Shown here in pieces: positions 15,738 to 24,190 of a DNA stretch of 64,000 bases. Position numbers and translations under genes: made by a program. Location of the stretch: NCBI RefSeq assembly GCF_014201675.1, contig NZ_JACHEZ010000004.1, forward strand, positions 186,001-250,000. The letters run 5' to 3'. Source of the stretch: Oceanithermus desulfurans (GTDB lineage Bacteria; Deinococcota; Deinococci; Deinococcales; Marinithermaceae). Under the pieces are notes generated by a model. The model worked only from the letters and a program-made list of their open reading frames with translations, was not told where the DNA came from and did not search any database. Position 1 is the stretch's first letter, and each line of letters starts with the position of its first letter.

Positions 15738-16653
15738 GCGCTTCCTCCCGCACGAGTTTCAGGAAGACCTCGGTCAGGTCGGCGCGGTCTTTCTCCACCC
15801 GCAGGACGGGCAGCGGGCGCAGCGCCTCGAGCACCGCCCAGAGCCCTTCGGGCGAGCCGACGTAGACGATGCGGCCGTTCAGGGGCTGGGCGCCCAGCTC
15901 GGCGAGGCGGGCGCGGCGCGCTTCGCCCAGCTCGCCTTCCACCTCGATCTCGTACTGGTCCCCGGAGAAACGGGCGAGCAGGGTGGCCGTGCGGTCCTCG
16001 GCGACGATGCGCCCCTCGCGGATGATGGCCACCCGGTGCGAGAGCTGCTGGGCCACATCGAGCTGGTGGGTGGTGAGCACGATCGCCTGGCCCTCGCCGG
16101 CGAGTTCGCGAATGAGCTGCTTGACGGTCTCGGCGGCCTCCACGTCGAGGCCCAGCGTGGGTTCGTCGAGGAGCAGCAGCGCCGGCTCGTGGATGAGGCT
16201 GACCGCGATGGCCAGCTTTTGCTGCATGCCGCGGGAGAGCTGCTGGGTCAGGGCGTTTTGCTTGTGGGTCAGCTCGAAGCGGTCGAGCAGCGCCCTGCCC
16301 CGCCGGCGGGCGGACGCCGCCGTGAGCCCCTTGAGCACGCCGAAGTACTCGAGGTTTTCCAGGGGCGTGAGCCGCCAGTAGACGTTGCGGTTGCCCTCGA
16401 GCACCGCCCCCAGCTGCCGGAGCGCCCAGGGGTCGCGGTGGGGGTCGCGCCCCGCCACCCGCACCGAACCAGCGTCGGGCCGGATCAGGCCCGCGATCAT
16501 CTTGATCGTGGTCGTCTTCCCGGCGCCGTTGGGGCCCAGGAAGGCCAGCACCTCCCCGCGCTCCACCCGCAGGTGCACCCCGGCGACGGCCCGGGTGGTC
16601 TTGCCCCGGCTGCGAAAGGTTTTTTCGAGGCCTTCTGCAACGAGTACAGCCAC
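15730..16653 (-). CDS. ABC-2 type exporter ATPase
   Basis: 307 residues with Walker A GPNGAGKTTT, signature LSRGMQQKLAIA, Walker B ALLLLDEPTLGLD, and H-loop TTHQLD; a C-terminal domain of about 80 residues follows. The start is set at GTG 16653, five bases after GGAGG. A GTG two codons upstream (16659) would sit inside the ribosome site. With the downstream permease it forms a homodimeric-type exporter. The promoter is at 16676-16704. Confidence 0.92.
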   Translation of the reverse strand: MAVLVAEGLEKTFRSRGKTTRAVAGVHLRVERGEVLAFLGPNGAGKTTTIKMIAGLIRPDAGSVRVAGRDPHRDPWALRQLGAVLEGNRNVYWRLTPLENLEYFGVLKGLTAASARRRGRALLDRFELTHKQNALTQQLSRGMQQKLAIAVSLIHEPALLLLDEPTLGLDVEAAETVKQLIRELAGEGQAIVLTTHQLDVAQQLSHRVAIIREGRIVAEDRTATLLARFSGDQYEIEVEGELGEARRARLAELGAQPLNGRIVYVGSPEGLWAVLEALRPLPVLRVEKDRADLTEVFLKLVREEAHA

Positions 16654-16675
16654 GCTCACCTCCGGTTCTCAGTCA

Positions 16676-16716
16676 GTGTAAACCGGAGCTTTAGAAAATG
16701 TCAAGCAAAGGTTTAC
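16676..16716 (-). promoter_or_regulatory. Promoter of ABC-2 exporter with split inverted repeat
   Basis: On the minus strand TTGACA (16704-16699), 17-nt spacer and TTACAC (16681-16676). GTAAACC (16678-16684) and GGTTTAC (16710-16716) form an inverted repeat 32 bp apart centre to centre, about three helical turns, bracketing the promoter. This could be a two-site repressor operator. Confidence 0.65.
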
Positions 16717-17222
16717 GAATATTGTTTCACGGCCTCGACGAAGGCCCTCGCCCAGGCGGGCAAGTCGCCGGGGCCGCGGCTGGTGATCAGGTTGCCGCTG
16801 ATGACCACGGGTTCGTCCACGTACTGCGCGCCGGCGTTGGTCAGGTCGTCCTTGATCGAACGGTAGCCGGTCAGGCGCCGTCCCCGGATGACGCCGGCGC
16901 TGATCAGCACCCAGCCGGCGTGGCAGATGGCGGCCAGGGGTTTTCCGGCTTCGTCGACGGCGCGCACCAGCTCGAGCACCGCCTCGCTGCGCCGCAGACG
17001 GTCGGGGGCGTAGCCGCCGGGGATGACGAGGCCGGCCAGCTCGGACGCCCTCACCTCGGAGGCCGCGGCCGTGGCGCGGGCCATCCAGCCGCTCTTGGCC
17101 TTGTACCCCCGCGACTCGGGGCCGATGACCAGGGGCTCGAGCCCGCTTTCCTGCACCCGGTAGAAGGGGTAGATGAACTCGCGTTCGTCGAAGAGCTCCT
17201 CGATCAGAATCCCGACCTTCAT
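16713..17222 (-). CDS. DJ-1/PfpI family protein
   Basis: 169 residues of the class I glutamine amidotransferase-like fold. The nucleophile elbow is AAICHAGWVLI, with Cys followed by His as in PfpI/YhbO protease or deglycase proteins, and LVIPGGYAPDRLR precedes it. The acidic residue of the site (Glu in IEELFDEREF) is present. ATG 17222 has AGGGAGGT 5 nt upstream. Likely a cytoplasmic stress protein acting on damaged (glycated) proteins or metabolites; the exact activity is debated for the family. Confidence 0.92.
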   Translation of the reverse strand: MKVGILIEELFDEREFIYPFYRVQESGLEPLVIGPESRGYKAKSGWMARATAAASEVRASELAGLVIPGGYAPDRLRRSEAVLELVRAVDEAGKPLAAICHAGWVLISAGVIRGRRLTGYRSIKDDLTNAGAQYVDEPVVISGNLITSRGPGDLPAWARAFVEAVKQYS

Positions 17223-17260
17223 GGGCACCTCCCTTTCGCAGTCTAGCTGCGCGGCAGGGG

Positions 17261-17875
17261 TCAAGCGCGGGTCCCGCACACTTTTTCCAAAAGATCGTGC
17301 AGCACGTTGGCGGTCAGCCCCCAGACGTCGTGACCGCGCCAGGGGTAGTGCCAGACCTCGCGGCGCAGGCCCCCGCGCTCGCGCAGCTCGCTCCAGGCGG
17401 GGGCCGCAGCCAGCTCCGCGAGCGGCACCCAGAGCACTTCGGCCACCTCGTCGGGGCTGGGGCGTAGGCGGGGCCGGGCATCGAGCCAGGCCAACACCGG
17501 GGTGACGTGGAAACCGTGGGGGCTGAGCACCGCCGGCAGCCGGCCCAGGGGGTGCGCCTGTCCGGGGTCGAGCTGCACCTCCTCCCAGGCCTCGCGCAGC
17601 GCTGCTTGCTCGGGGGTCTCTCCGGGCTCGAGGCGGCCGCCGGGGAAGGCGATCTGGCCGGCGTGGCTGGGCAGGTTGGCGGTGCGCACGGTGAGCAGCA
17701 GCCGCCCGTCGGGCGCGAAGGCGACCAGCACCGCCGCGGGCCGGAACCCCGCGGGCGCGGCCAGCTCCTTGGGCGGCGTGGCTACGGCTCGTTCGAGCAG
17801 AGCGCGGAGAGCCGCTCCCTGAGGGCAACCTCCGGGTTTTCCTCTCGCTCGGCGAATAGCTTGACCACCTCCCAC
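17261..17875 (-). CDS. Nudix hydrolase, CoA pyrophosphatase-like
   Basis: The Nudix box GGRLEPGETPEQAALREAWE, followed by EVQL, is intact. The upstream LLLTVRTANLPSHAGQIAFP matches the extra motif of the NudL/YeaB CoA-pyrophosphatase group, which cleaves CoA to phosphopantetheine and 3',5'-ADP. The only ATG/GTG/TTG before the domain is ATG 17875, which overlaps mazG by 94 bp. The true start may be a rarer codon near 17800, so the first 25-30 residues are uncertain. Confidence 0.85.
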   Translation of the reverse strand: MGGGQAIRRARGKPGGCPQGAALRALLERAVATPPKELAAPAGFRPAAVLVAFAPDGRLLLTVRTANLPSHAGQIAFPGGRLEPGETPEQAALREAWEEVQLDPGQAHPLGRLPAVLSPHGFHVTPVLAWLDARPRLRPSPDEVAEVLWVPLAELAAAPAWSELRERGGLRREVWHYPWRGHDVWGLTANVLHDLLEKVCGTRA

Positions 17876-18375
17876 AGCGCCGCCTCCAGGTCGCCGGCCG
17901 CGAGCGCGCGCGCCGCCGCTTCCCGGTCGCCCGCGAGCTCCAGTTTGCGCGCCAGCTCGTAGCCGCGCGCCAGCGCCGGCAGGCTGCGCGGCACCTTTTC
18001 GCAGGGGGATTGCGGCCCCCGCTTTTCTTCCTTTTGTTTCTCCCAGTTGGCCAGCACCTCTTCGGCGGTGTGGAGCTCGCGGTCTGCAAAGACGTGGGGG
18101 TGTCGCTCGATCAGCTTGTCCACGATGGCCCGTTCCACGTCGGCGTATCCGAAGGTGCCCTCCTCTTCGCCGATCACGCTGTGAAAGGCCACCTGCAGCA
18201 GCACGTCGCCCAGCTCCTCGGCCATCTTCGCGGGGTCGCCCTCCGCGATCGCGTCCACCGCCTCGGCCGCCTCCTCGAGCAGGTAGGGCCGCAGGCTCTC
18301 GTGCGTCTGCTTGCGGTCCCAGGGGCAGCCGTCCGGCGCCCTGAGCCGGCGCATCACCTCGAGCAGCTTCTCCAC
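17782..18375 (-). CDS. mazG: MazG nucleotide pyrophosphohydrolase
   Basis: 197 residues: a MazG domain with MRRLRAPDGCPWDRKQTHES, the metal-binding EEAAEAVDAI and EELGDVLLQ helices, and a second partial MazG-like region. It hydrolyses non-canonical NTPs to NMP and pyrophosphate. It is shorter than the two-domain E. coli protein (263). It overlaps the Nudix gene, so two housecleaning hydrolases are made together. Confidence 0.93.
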   Translation of the reverse strand: MEKLLEVMRRLRAPDGCPWDRKQTHESLRPYLLEEAAEAVDAIAEGDPAKMAEELGDVLLQVAFHSVIGEEEGTFGYADVERAIVDKLIERHPHVFADRELHTAEEVLANWEKQKEEKRGPQSPCEKVPRSLPALARGYELARKLELAGDREAAARALAAGDLEAALWEVVKLFAEREENPEVALRERLSALCSNEP

Positions 18376-18379
18376 GGGT

Positions 18380-19468
18380 TTAGCTTAACCCCAGGTAGGC
18401 GAGGTAGGCCTGGACCCAGGACGCCCCCCACCACAGCGCGATCCAGCCCCCCAGGGCCAGGTAGGGCCCGAAGGGCAGCTTGCGCCGGCGGAAGAGCAGG
18501 CCCAGCACCGCGCCGGCGAAGACCGCGACCATGAGCGCCACCAGGAAGGGGCCGAAGCCCAGCCAGGCCCCCAGCATGCCGGCCAGCTTGACGTCGCCAA
18601 AACCCATGGCCACCGGTTCGTCGTCCTCGTCGTCCTCGTCCTCCTCCGGCACCAGCGCCCAGTAGAGCCCCCCGGCGAGCGCAACCGCGCCGGCGGCGAG
18701 GAGCGCGGCCCAGAGGCTTTCCACGACGCCCAAAGGCCGCATGCCGTAGCTGGCGACGACGACCCCCAGGACCGCCGCGCCCAGGGTGAGGGCGTCGGGC
18801 CAGGGGAGGGGGCGGCGTAGCAACAGGTTGATCGTCACCGCCAGCGCGGCGGCCCCCACCCCCCAGCCCCAGCCGAACCAAGCGGCCACCGCGGCCGCCA
18901 GGAAAACGTGCTCGAGCCCCACCGGGAACCCCGGCCGGCCGCTGGCGCCGCGCCGCAGCACCAGGTTGGCGAAGCCGCCGATCAGCGCCAGCAGCCCCGC
19001 GGCCGCGAGCGCCCCCCGCCAGGCCTCGCCCCACGCCACCGGGAAGGCCCAGAGCGCCGCGGCCGCGAGGCCCAGCGCCAGCCCTCCGTAGGTGAGGCCG
19101 TCGGGGAGGACGTAGTGGTCGATGTCGATGAACGAAAGCGCGATGAGGAGCGCCGTGAAGGCCCAGACCAGCACCAGCCCCGCGTCGGGAACCGGGTGCA
19201 GCCACGCGGCCAGGGCGAAGAGCCCCCCGGTCAGCGCCTCCACCAGCGGATAGCGCGCGCTCACCGGTGCGCCGCAGTAGCGGCAGCGCCCGCGACTGGC
19301 GAGCCAGCTGAGGATGGGCACCATGTCCAGCGCCCCCAGCCGGTGGCCGCAGGCGGGGCAGCGGCTGGGCGGATGAACCACGGATTCCCCTTTGGGCAGG
19401 CGGTAGACGACGACGTTGAGAAAGGACCCGATGACCGCGCCCAGGACGAAGCCAAGAAAGACGAGCAT
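18380..19468 (-). CDS. pilD: Prepilin peptidase / N-methyltransferase
   Basis: 362 residues, an A24 aspartic membrane protease. The N-terminal zinc-binding CPACGH and CRYCGAP pairs mark the methyltransferase domain. The catalytic aspartates are in SFIDIDHYVLPD and GFGDVKLAG. About eight helices are predicted. An acidic cytoplasmic insertion EEDEDDEDDE precedes the second Asp motif and is unusual. It should cleave and methylate the pilins encoded divergently from 19652. Confidence 0.95.
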   Translation of the reverse strand: MLVFLGFVLGAVIGSFLNVVVYRLPKGESVVHPPSRCPACGHRLGALDMVPILSWLASRGRCRYCGAPVSARYPLVEALTGGLFALAAWLHPVPDAGLVLVWAFTALLIALSFIDIDHYVLPDGLTYGGLALGLAAAALWAFPVAWGEAWRGALAAAGLLALIGGFANLVLRRGASGRPGFPVGLEHVFLAAAVAAWFGWGWGVGAAALAVTINLLLRRPLPWPDALTLGAAVLGVVVASYGMRPLGVVESLWAALLAAGAVALAGGLYWALVPEEDEDDEDDEPVAMGFGDVKLAGMLGAWLGFGPFLVALMVAVFAGAVLGLLFRRRKLPFGPYLALGGWIALWWGASWVQAYLAYLGLS

Positions 19469-19651
19469 GCCCCATTCTACGGGGCCGCGCGCGGGCTCCG
19501 GCGTTATCGCGTGGATATAACCGTCCCAAAACTACACTTTTCTATCCCCCCAAACGGGGGCCCTCAGTTAGGGGTACCAAGGCGCATTTCGGCTGGCTAC
19601 CATCAAGGTGTAAGACCAAACCGCGCAAGCGGAAACCAAGGGGGAATGAAG

Positions 19652-20044
19652 ATGAAGGGAAGCAAGAAGAACAAAGGTTTCACTCTGGTCGAACTGGCGG
19701 TCGTGATCGTGATCATCGGTGTGCTGGCGGCGATCGCGGTGCCCCGTTTCCTGAGCACCACCGAGACCGCGGTCGACGCCCAGGTGCAGGCGACGGCGGA
19801 CGCGCTGCGTTCGGCCTACTCGATCTACCTCGCGCAGAACCGCGGCACCAAGCCGACCTGCACCCAGCTGCTGAGCTCGGTGGACGAGATCCGCAGGACC
19901 GGTTCCAACACCGCGGTGGGCGTCCGCGACCCCAACCTGCAGATCCGCTGCGCGGGCAACCCCGCCTCCAGCGTGCGGGTGTACAACGCCAACGCCCGAA
20001 CCTATAAGAACAACCGCCGAGCCTACGTCATCAACTTCCGCTAA
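19652..20044 (+). CDS. Type IV pilin / type II pseudopilin (major)
   Basis: 130 residues. The class III leader MKGSKKNKG is cut by PilD before FTLVELAVVIVIIGVLAAIA, the conserved hydrophobic helix with Glu5. The C-terminal domain has one Cys pair (PTCTQ, IRCAG). ATG 19652 is preferred over ATG 19646 because the ribosome site AAGGGGG ends 7 nt before it. The first and best-expressed gene of the pilus set; a hairpin follows. Confidence 0.93.
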   Translation: MKGSKKNKGFTLVELAVVIVIIGVLAAIAVPRFLSTTETAVDAQVQATADALRSAYSIYLAQNRGTKPTCTQLLSSVDEIRRTGSNTAVGVRDPNLQIRCAGNPASSVRVYNANARTYKNNRRAYVINFR

Positions 20045-20051
20045 GGAATCC

Positions 20052-20079
20052 GCACCGGGGGGCCAGCGCCCCCCGGTGC
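20052..20079 (+). terminator. Terminator/attenuator after major pilin
   Basis: A perfect 12-bp stem (GCACCGGGGGGC and its complement) with a CAGC loop, followed by CCGTTTGGGG. The T run is poor, so partial termination is likely, giving excess major pilin over the minor pilins. Confidence 0.7.
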
Positions 20080-20094
20080 CCGTTTGGGGCGACC

Positions 20095-20526
20095 TTGCGC
20101 AAACGCGGATCCATCCTCCCCTTCGTGGTCGTGGTGCTGGCCCTGCTCTTCGTAGCCGGGCCCCTGGCCCTTATGGGACAGCAGCAACTGCGTGCGCTCC
20201 AGCTGGCGACGGCCGCGCGGCAGGCGGACGACCTGGCCTGGGCGGCGCTGGCCCGCGCACGCCGGGGCGGGGCGGCGCGACCGCTGCGCCTGCGCTGCCC
20301 GCCGCCCGGTGACGCGGCGTGGCGTTTCCGGTCGGTGCGCATCGGCGGCCGTCTCCTGGGCGAGTACGCGGCGCTGCCGCTGCGCGCTGCGCGCGGGCGC
20401 GCCGTCTGGTGCGTGGCCGGCCGGACGCTGGGCGGCCCCCTCAACGAGGGGCAGCGCGTCGAGGTCTACTACCGCGTCACCCTCGACCCCCGCGGCCGGC
20501 TGCTGCGGCGGGAGGCGCTGCGGTGA
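20095..20526 (+). CDS. Probable minor pilus assembly protein (PilX-like)
   Basis: 143 residues starting at TTG. MRKRGSILPFVVVVLALLFV resembles the PilX-type leader (short basic leader, then a hydrophobic helix), without the canonical FTLVE. A soluble domain with two Cys (RCPPP, VWCVAG) follows. It sits between the major pilin and two clear minor pilins, with end-to-end overlap into the next gene. Assignment rests on leader and position. Confidence 0.65.
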   Translation: MRKRGSILPFVVVVLALLFVAGPLALMGQQQLRALQLATAARQADDLAWAALARARRGGAARPLRLRCPPPGDAAWRFRSVRIGGRLLGEYAALPLRAARGRAVWCVAGRTLGGPLNEGQRVEVYYRVTLDPRGRLLRREALR

Positions 20527-20876
20527 GGAGGCGCGCCGGCTTCACCCTGGTGGAGGTGACCGTGGCCCTGGTGCTCCTCTCCCTGGCCGCGGCCGCGGTG
20601 ATCGCGGCGCTGCTGGGCGTGCAGCGCACCGCCTTCGAGGCCCGGCGGCTGGGCGTGCAGCTAGCGGCCCTGGAGAACGCCTCCGAGCACCTGCAGGCGC
20701 TGCGGACGCTTCCGTCGGGTGAGTCTTCCTGCCCGGGCGTGCGGCGGGAGGACTACCCGGAACTGGGCGGCTTCCGCTGCGTGGTTCGGCGTGCTCCCGG
20801 GGAGCGGGTTGTGGAGATCGTGCTCCTGGACGAAGAGGGCGACGTCTTCGCCGCCACCCTGGGGGTGCTGCGGTGA
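20523..20876 (+). CDS. Minor pseudopilin (GspI/PilV-like)
   Basis: 117 residues with leader MRRRAG and mature start FTLVEVTVALVLLSLAAAAV including Glu5. The GTG start overlaps the previous stop (GTGA). Two Cys (SSCPG, FRCVV) may form a disulfide in the head. It belongs to the tip complex of the pseudopilus. Confidence 0.88.
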   Translation: MRRRAGFTLVEVTVALVLLSLAAAAVIAALLGVQRTAFEARRLGVQLAALENASEHLQALRTLPSGESSCPGVRREDYPELGGFRCVVRRAPGERVVEIVLLDEEGDVFAATLGVLR

Positions 20877-21337
20877 GGCGCGCGCGCGGGTTCACCCTGG
20901 TGGAGCTGGCGGTGGCTGGTCTGGTGGCCGCCGTGGTCGCCCTCATGGCGGCGATGCTCTTCGTGCCGGGCGTGCGCATGTGGCAGCAGTCGCAGCGCCT
21001 GCTCGGCGAGCAGGGCGACTACCTGGAGGTGCGCCGGGCGTTCGTGGGCGACGTACAGCAGGCGGTGAGCGGGCGCGTGGTGCGGGGGCGGTTGCTCTTG
21101 CGGCGCACGGACGGCGCCTGGGCGTGCTACCGGTTTCGGGAGGGACGGCTCGAGCGCGCCGAATCCGCGACCCCCTGCCGCCGCGACGCCTTCGTGCCCC
21201 TGACCGTGCTGAGCGGCTACGACGGGCGCTTCGAGGTGTCGGGGGCCGCCGCGCAGCTGCGCTTCACCCGCCTGCCCGGGGAAGGCGGCCTGCCCGAGGT
21301 CTACGCGGTGTCCCGCGCCGCGGCCTCGCTCCGGTAA
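20873..21337 (+). CDS. Minor pseudopilin (GspJ/PilW-like)
   Basis: 154 residues with leader MRRARG and mature start FTLVELAVAGLVAAVVALMA with Glu5. It begins with GTG overlapping the stop of the preceding pilin gene. It is larger than the GspI-like neighbour, as usual for GspJ/PilW. Confidence 0.88.
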   Translation: MRRARGFTLVELAVAGLVAAVVALMAAMLFVPGVRMWQQSQRLLGEQGDYLEVRRAFVGDVQQAVSGRVVRGRLLLRRTDGAWACYRFREGRLERAESATPCRRDAFVPLTVLSGYDGRFEVSGAAAQLRFTRLPGEGGLPEVYAVSRAAASLR

Positions 21338-21351
21338 AATGGGTCCATCGC

Positions 21352-22554
21352 ATGGCTGAGCTCTATTGCACCGCGCGTTCGCTGTTCCTCTACACGACCG
21401 AGCTGATCGAGCACCCCCTCGAGGGCGTGATCAGCGCCGGCGAGCCCGACTACGAGCGGCTGGTGTCGGAGGTGCGCGGTTTCCTGCGGGCCCAGCGGGT
21501 GCGCGGGCCGCTCTACCTGGGGCTTTCCAGCGAGTACCTGCTCCTGCGTACGGCCCTCTTTCCCGAGCTCGAGGGCTTTCCGCTGGCCGAGGCGGTGCTG
21601 GCCGAGGCCGAGCGCAGCCCTTTCTGGGGGCAGCACGAGCTGAACGTCGACTACGAGCTACTGGACGTGGTCGAAGAACACCGCCGCCGGGTGCTCTTCG
21701 CGGCCATGCCCGCGCAGGCGGCGGGGGTGCTGAGCCGGCGGCTGCGCCTCCGCCGGCTCGAGCCGCTGCCGCTCGCGGTCTGGCGCGCCTCGCTCGCGCA
21801 GTTCGCGGGGCGCGGGAGCTGGATCGTCCTGGACGGCCTTTCGAACAGCATGGCCCTTTTCGAGCAGGGCCGCCTCAGCGACTTCCGCCAGCTGGCCCAC
21901 CCCCTGGACGAGGGCGGCCGGGCGCTGGCGGACGAGGTAGGGCGCTCGCTCCAGCTCTTCGGGCGTTACGAGCCCGTGGAGGCGGCCTGGCTCTTCGGCC
22001 TGCCCGAGCCGCCGCCCGTACCCGAGGGGCTGCCCGCGCACGAGGTGGTGCAGTCGGCCCAGCCCGCGGTGCTTAAGGCGGCGGCCTGGCGCCGCGAGCC
22101 TCCTTGGCTCGACCTGCGCCCACGCCGCCGCCGGCTCGGCGAGGGGCTGCCGCGCGAGGCGCAGCGCGCGCTGCTTTGGAGCTCGCTCTGGCTGGCGCTG
22201 GGCCTGGCCGGCTACGCGGCCCTGGGGGTGCAGCTGCGGCAGCAGCGGGCGCTCAACGCGGGGCTTTCGCGCGACATCGCCCGGCTCGAGGCTGCCCGTC
22301 CCGAGCAGCAGACGCCGTTGCCCGCGTGGGTGACCCCCGCCCTGCTGGAACGGGTGACCCGGGCGCTGCCGGAGGGCACCTGGCTCGACGGGGTTCAGGT
22401 CGACGAGTTCAAGCTGGTGCTGCGCGGTCGCGCCCTCGATCCCCGCAAGCCCCAGGTGCTGGCGCGCCGTCTCGCGGCCCCGCCCGCCTGGACTCAGTGG
22501 GACGCCGAGGCCGAGGACTACGTGTGGGAGGTGACCCTTGAGCTACCGCAGTAA
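21352..22554 (+). CDS. Fused PilM/PilN-like (GspL-like) assembly protein
   Basis: 400 residues. The N-terminal 270 look like an actin-like ATPase-fold platform (TARSLFLYTTELIEHPLEG, then WIVLDGLSNSMALFEQGRLS as a phosphate-loop-like element). One membrane helix follows (WSSLWLALGLAGYAALGV, about 279-296), then a periplasmic coiled and ferredoxin-like part as in PilN. In type IV pili these are two proteins; the single-chain order matches GspL of type II secretion. The ATP-binding residues are poorly conserved. The 3' end overlaps the GspE gene by 17 nt. Confidence 0.75.
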   Translation: MAELYCTARSLFLYTTELIEHPLEGVISAGEPDYERLVSEVRGFLRAQRVRGPLYLGLSSEYLLLRTALFPELEGFPLAEAVLAEAERSPFWGQHELNVDYELLDVVEEHRRRVLFAAMPAQAAGVLSRRLRLRRLEPLPLAVWRASLAQFAGRGSWIVLDGLSNSMALFEQGRLSDFRQLAHPLDEGGRALADEVGRSLQLFGRYEPVEAAWLFGLPEPPPVPEGLPAHEVVQSAQPAVLKAAAWRREPPWLDLRPRRRRLGEGLPREAQRALLWSSLWLALGLAGYAALGVQLRQQRALNAGLSRDIARLEAARPEQQTPLPAWVTPALLERVTRALPEGTWLDGVQVDEFKLVLRGRALDPRKPQVLARRLAAPPAWTQWDAEAEDYVWEVTLELPQ

Positions 22555-24190
22555 GCTGGGCGAACTGCTCGTGCGGCGGGGGTACATCAGCGAGGCGCAG
22601 CTCCAGGACGCCCTCAGGGAGCAGGCGCGCACCGGCGAGCGCCTGGGCCAGGTGCTGCTGCGACGCGGCTACCTGAAGGAGGAAGACCTGGTGCGGGCGC
22701 TGGCGACCCAGCAACAGGCCGAGGTGGTGCAGCTGGGGCAGGTGGAGCCCGATCCCCAGGCCGTGGCCCTGGTGGACGACCGCTTCGCCCGCAAGCACCG
22801 GGTCTTCCCGTACCGTCTCGATGGGCACCGCCTCTACGTGGCCATGGCCAACCCCGGCGATCTCAAGCTGATCGACGAGCTTCGCTACATGACCGGACGC
22901 GAGATCGTTCCCCAGCTCGCCTCCGACTCCGAGATCCTGCACGCCCTGAACCGGGCGCTCGGGAGGGCCACGATCGAAGAGGTGCGGGCCGCCGCCCCGG
23001 CGGTCCAGGAGGACGCCCTCCCCGAAGCCGACGCCTCCCCGGCGGTGCGTATGGCCGACGCCCTGCTGCGCGACGCCATCGCCGCCGGAGCCTCGGACCT
23101 GCACCTCGACCCCAGCGAAAACGCCCTCGTGGTGCGTATGCGCGTGGACGGGGTCCTCCAGGAGCTGCGCCGCATCGTCAAGGAGGAAGCGCAGGCCATC
23201 GTGGCCCGGTTCAAGATCCTCGCCGGACTCGACATCGCCGAGCGGCGGCGGCCCCAGGACGGGCACTTTTCCTTCGTTCACGAGGGCAAGCGCCACGAGG
23301 TGCGCATCGCCAGCGTGGGGACGCTGTGGGGCGAGCAGGTGGTGCTGCGCATCATCTACCCCACGGCGGTGCGCATCGGGCTCGAGCAGCTGGGGATGTT
23401 CCGCCCCGAGCTGGAGAAGTTCAGCAAGCTGGTGCGCAGCCCTCACGGCATCCTCTTCGTCACCGGCCCCACCGGATCGGGGAAGACGACCACCCTCTAC
23501 GCCGCGCTCGAGCACATCTACACCCCCGAGCGCAACTTCATCACCATCGAAGACCCGGTCGAGTTCCCGCTCGAGGGGATCAACCAGATCCCGGTGCAAC
23601 CGCGCATCGGGCTGGGGTTCGCCGAGGTGTTGCGCGCGGCGCTGCGCCTTGACCCGGACGTCATCCTCGTGGGCGAGGTGCGCGACGCCGAGACCCTGGA
23701 CACCGCGCTGCGGGCGGCCCTGACGGGCCACTTCGTGCTGGCCACCCTGCACGCCAACGACGCTCTCTCGGCGGTCAGCCGCCTGATCGAGATGGGGGCC
23801 GAGCGCTACCTGCTGGCCTCGACGCTGCGCGGCATCGTGGCCCAGCGGCTGGTGCGGCGGGTCTGCCCCCAGTGCGGCGACTGGCGACCCCTTACCGAGG
23901 AGGAGCGCTGGTTCCTCAGCGGGGAGGCGCCGCCCAAGGAGCGGCGCGGGGAGGGGTGCAGCTACTGCCGCAACACCGGCTACACCGGCCGCGTGGGGTT
24001 GTACGAGGTCTTCGCCTTCGACCGCGAGAGCCTGCGGATCGTGGGCGAGGGCGAGGGCGAGCCGGCGCTGCGGGCCTACGCCGAGAAGATCGAACACCGC
24101 ACCCTGCGGGAGATTGGGCTGCTGCAGGTGCGCGAGGGGCAGACCACGGTCGAGGAGCTGATGCGGGTGCTGGGGATGCTGGAGGCCTAG
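22538..24190 (+). CDS. Type II secretion / pilus assembly ATPase (GspE/PilB)
   Basis: 550 residues. The N-terminal GspE_N-type domain (LGELLVRRGYISEAQLQDAL) is followed by the secretion ATPase: Walker A GPTGSGKTTT at 310-319, Asp box TIEDPVE, Walker B LDPDVILVGEVRD, His box LTGHFVLATLHAND, and a zinc-type pair CPQC and CSYC in the C-terminal part. It powers pilin polymerisation. It starts at TTG, overlapping the previous gene. Confidence 0.95.
   Translation: MSYRSKLGELLVRRGYISEAQLQDALREQARTGERLGQVLLRRGYLKEEDLVRALATQQQAEVVQLGQVEPDPQAVALVDDRFARKHRVFPYRLDGHRLYVAMANPGDLKLIDELRYMTGREIVPQLASDSEILHALNRALGRATIEEVRAAAPAVQEDALPEADASPAVRMADALLRDAIAAGASDLHLDPSENALVVRMRVDGVLQELRRIVKEEAQAIVARFKILAGLDIAERRRPQDGHFSFVHEGKRHEVRIASVGTLWGEQVVLRIIYPTAVRIGLEQLGMFRPELEKFSKLVRSPHGILFVTGPTGSGKTTTLYAALEHIYTPERNFITIEDPVEFPLEGINQIPVQPRIGLGFAEVLRAALRLDPDVILVGEVRDAETLDTALRAALTGHFVLATLHANDALSAVSRLIEMGAERYLLASTLRGIVAQRLVRRVCPQCGDWRPLTEEERWFLSGEAPPKERRGEGCSYCRNTGYTGRVGLYEVFAFDRESLRIVGEGEGEPALRAYAEKIEHRTLREIGLLQVREGQTTVEELMRVLGMLEA

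Noticed and set aside
18908-19645. Long N-terminal extension of the major pilin
   Set aside because: It lies antisense to pilD and would destroy the short class III leader. ATG 19652 gives a normal prepilin.
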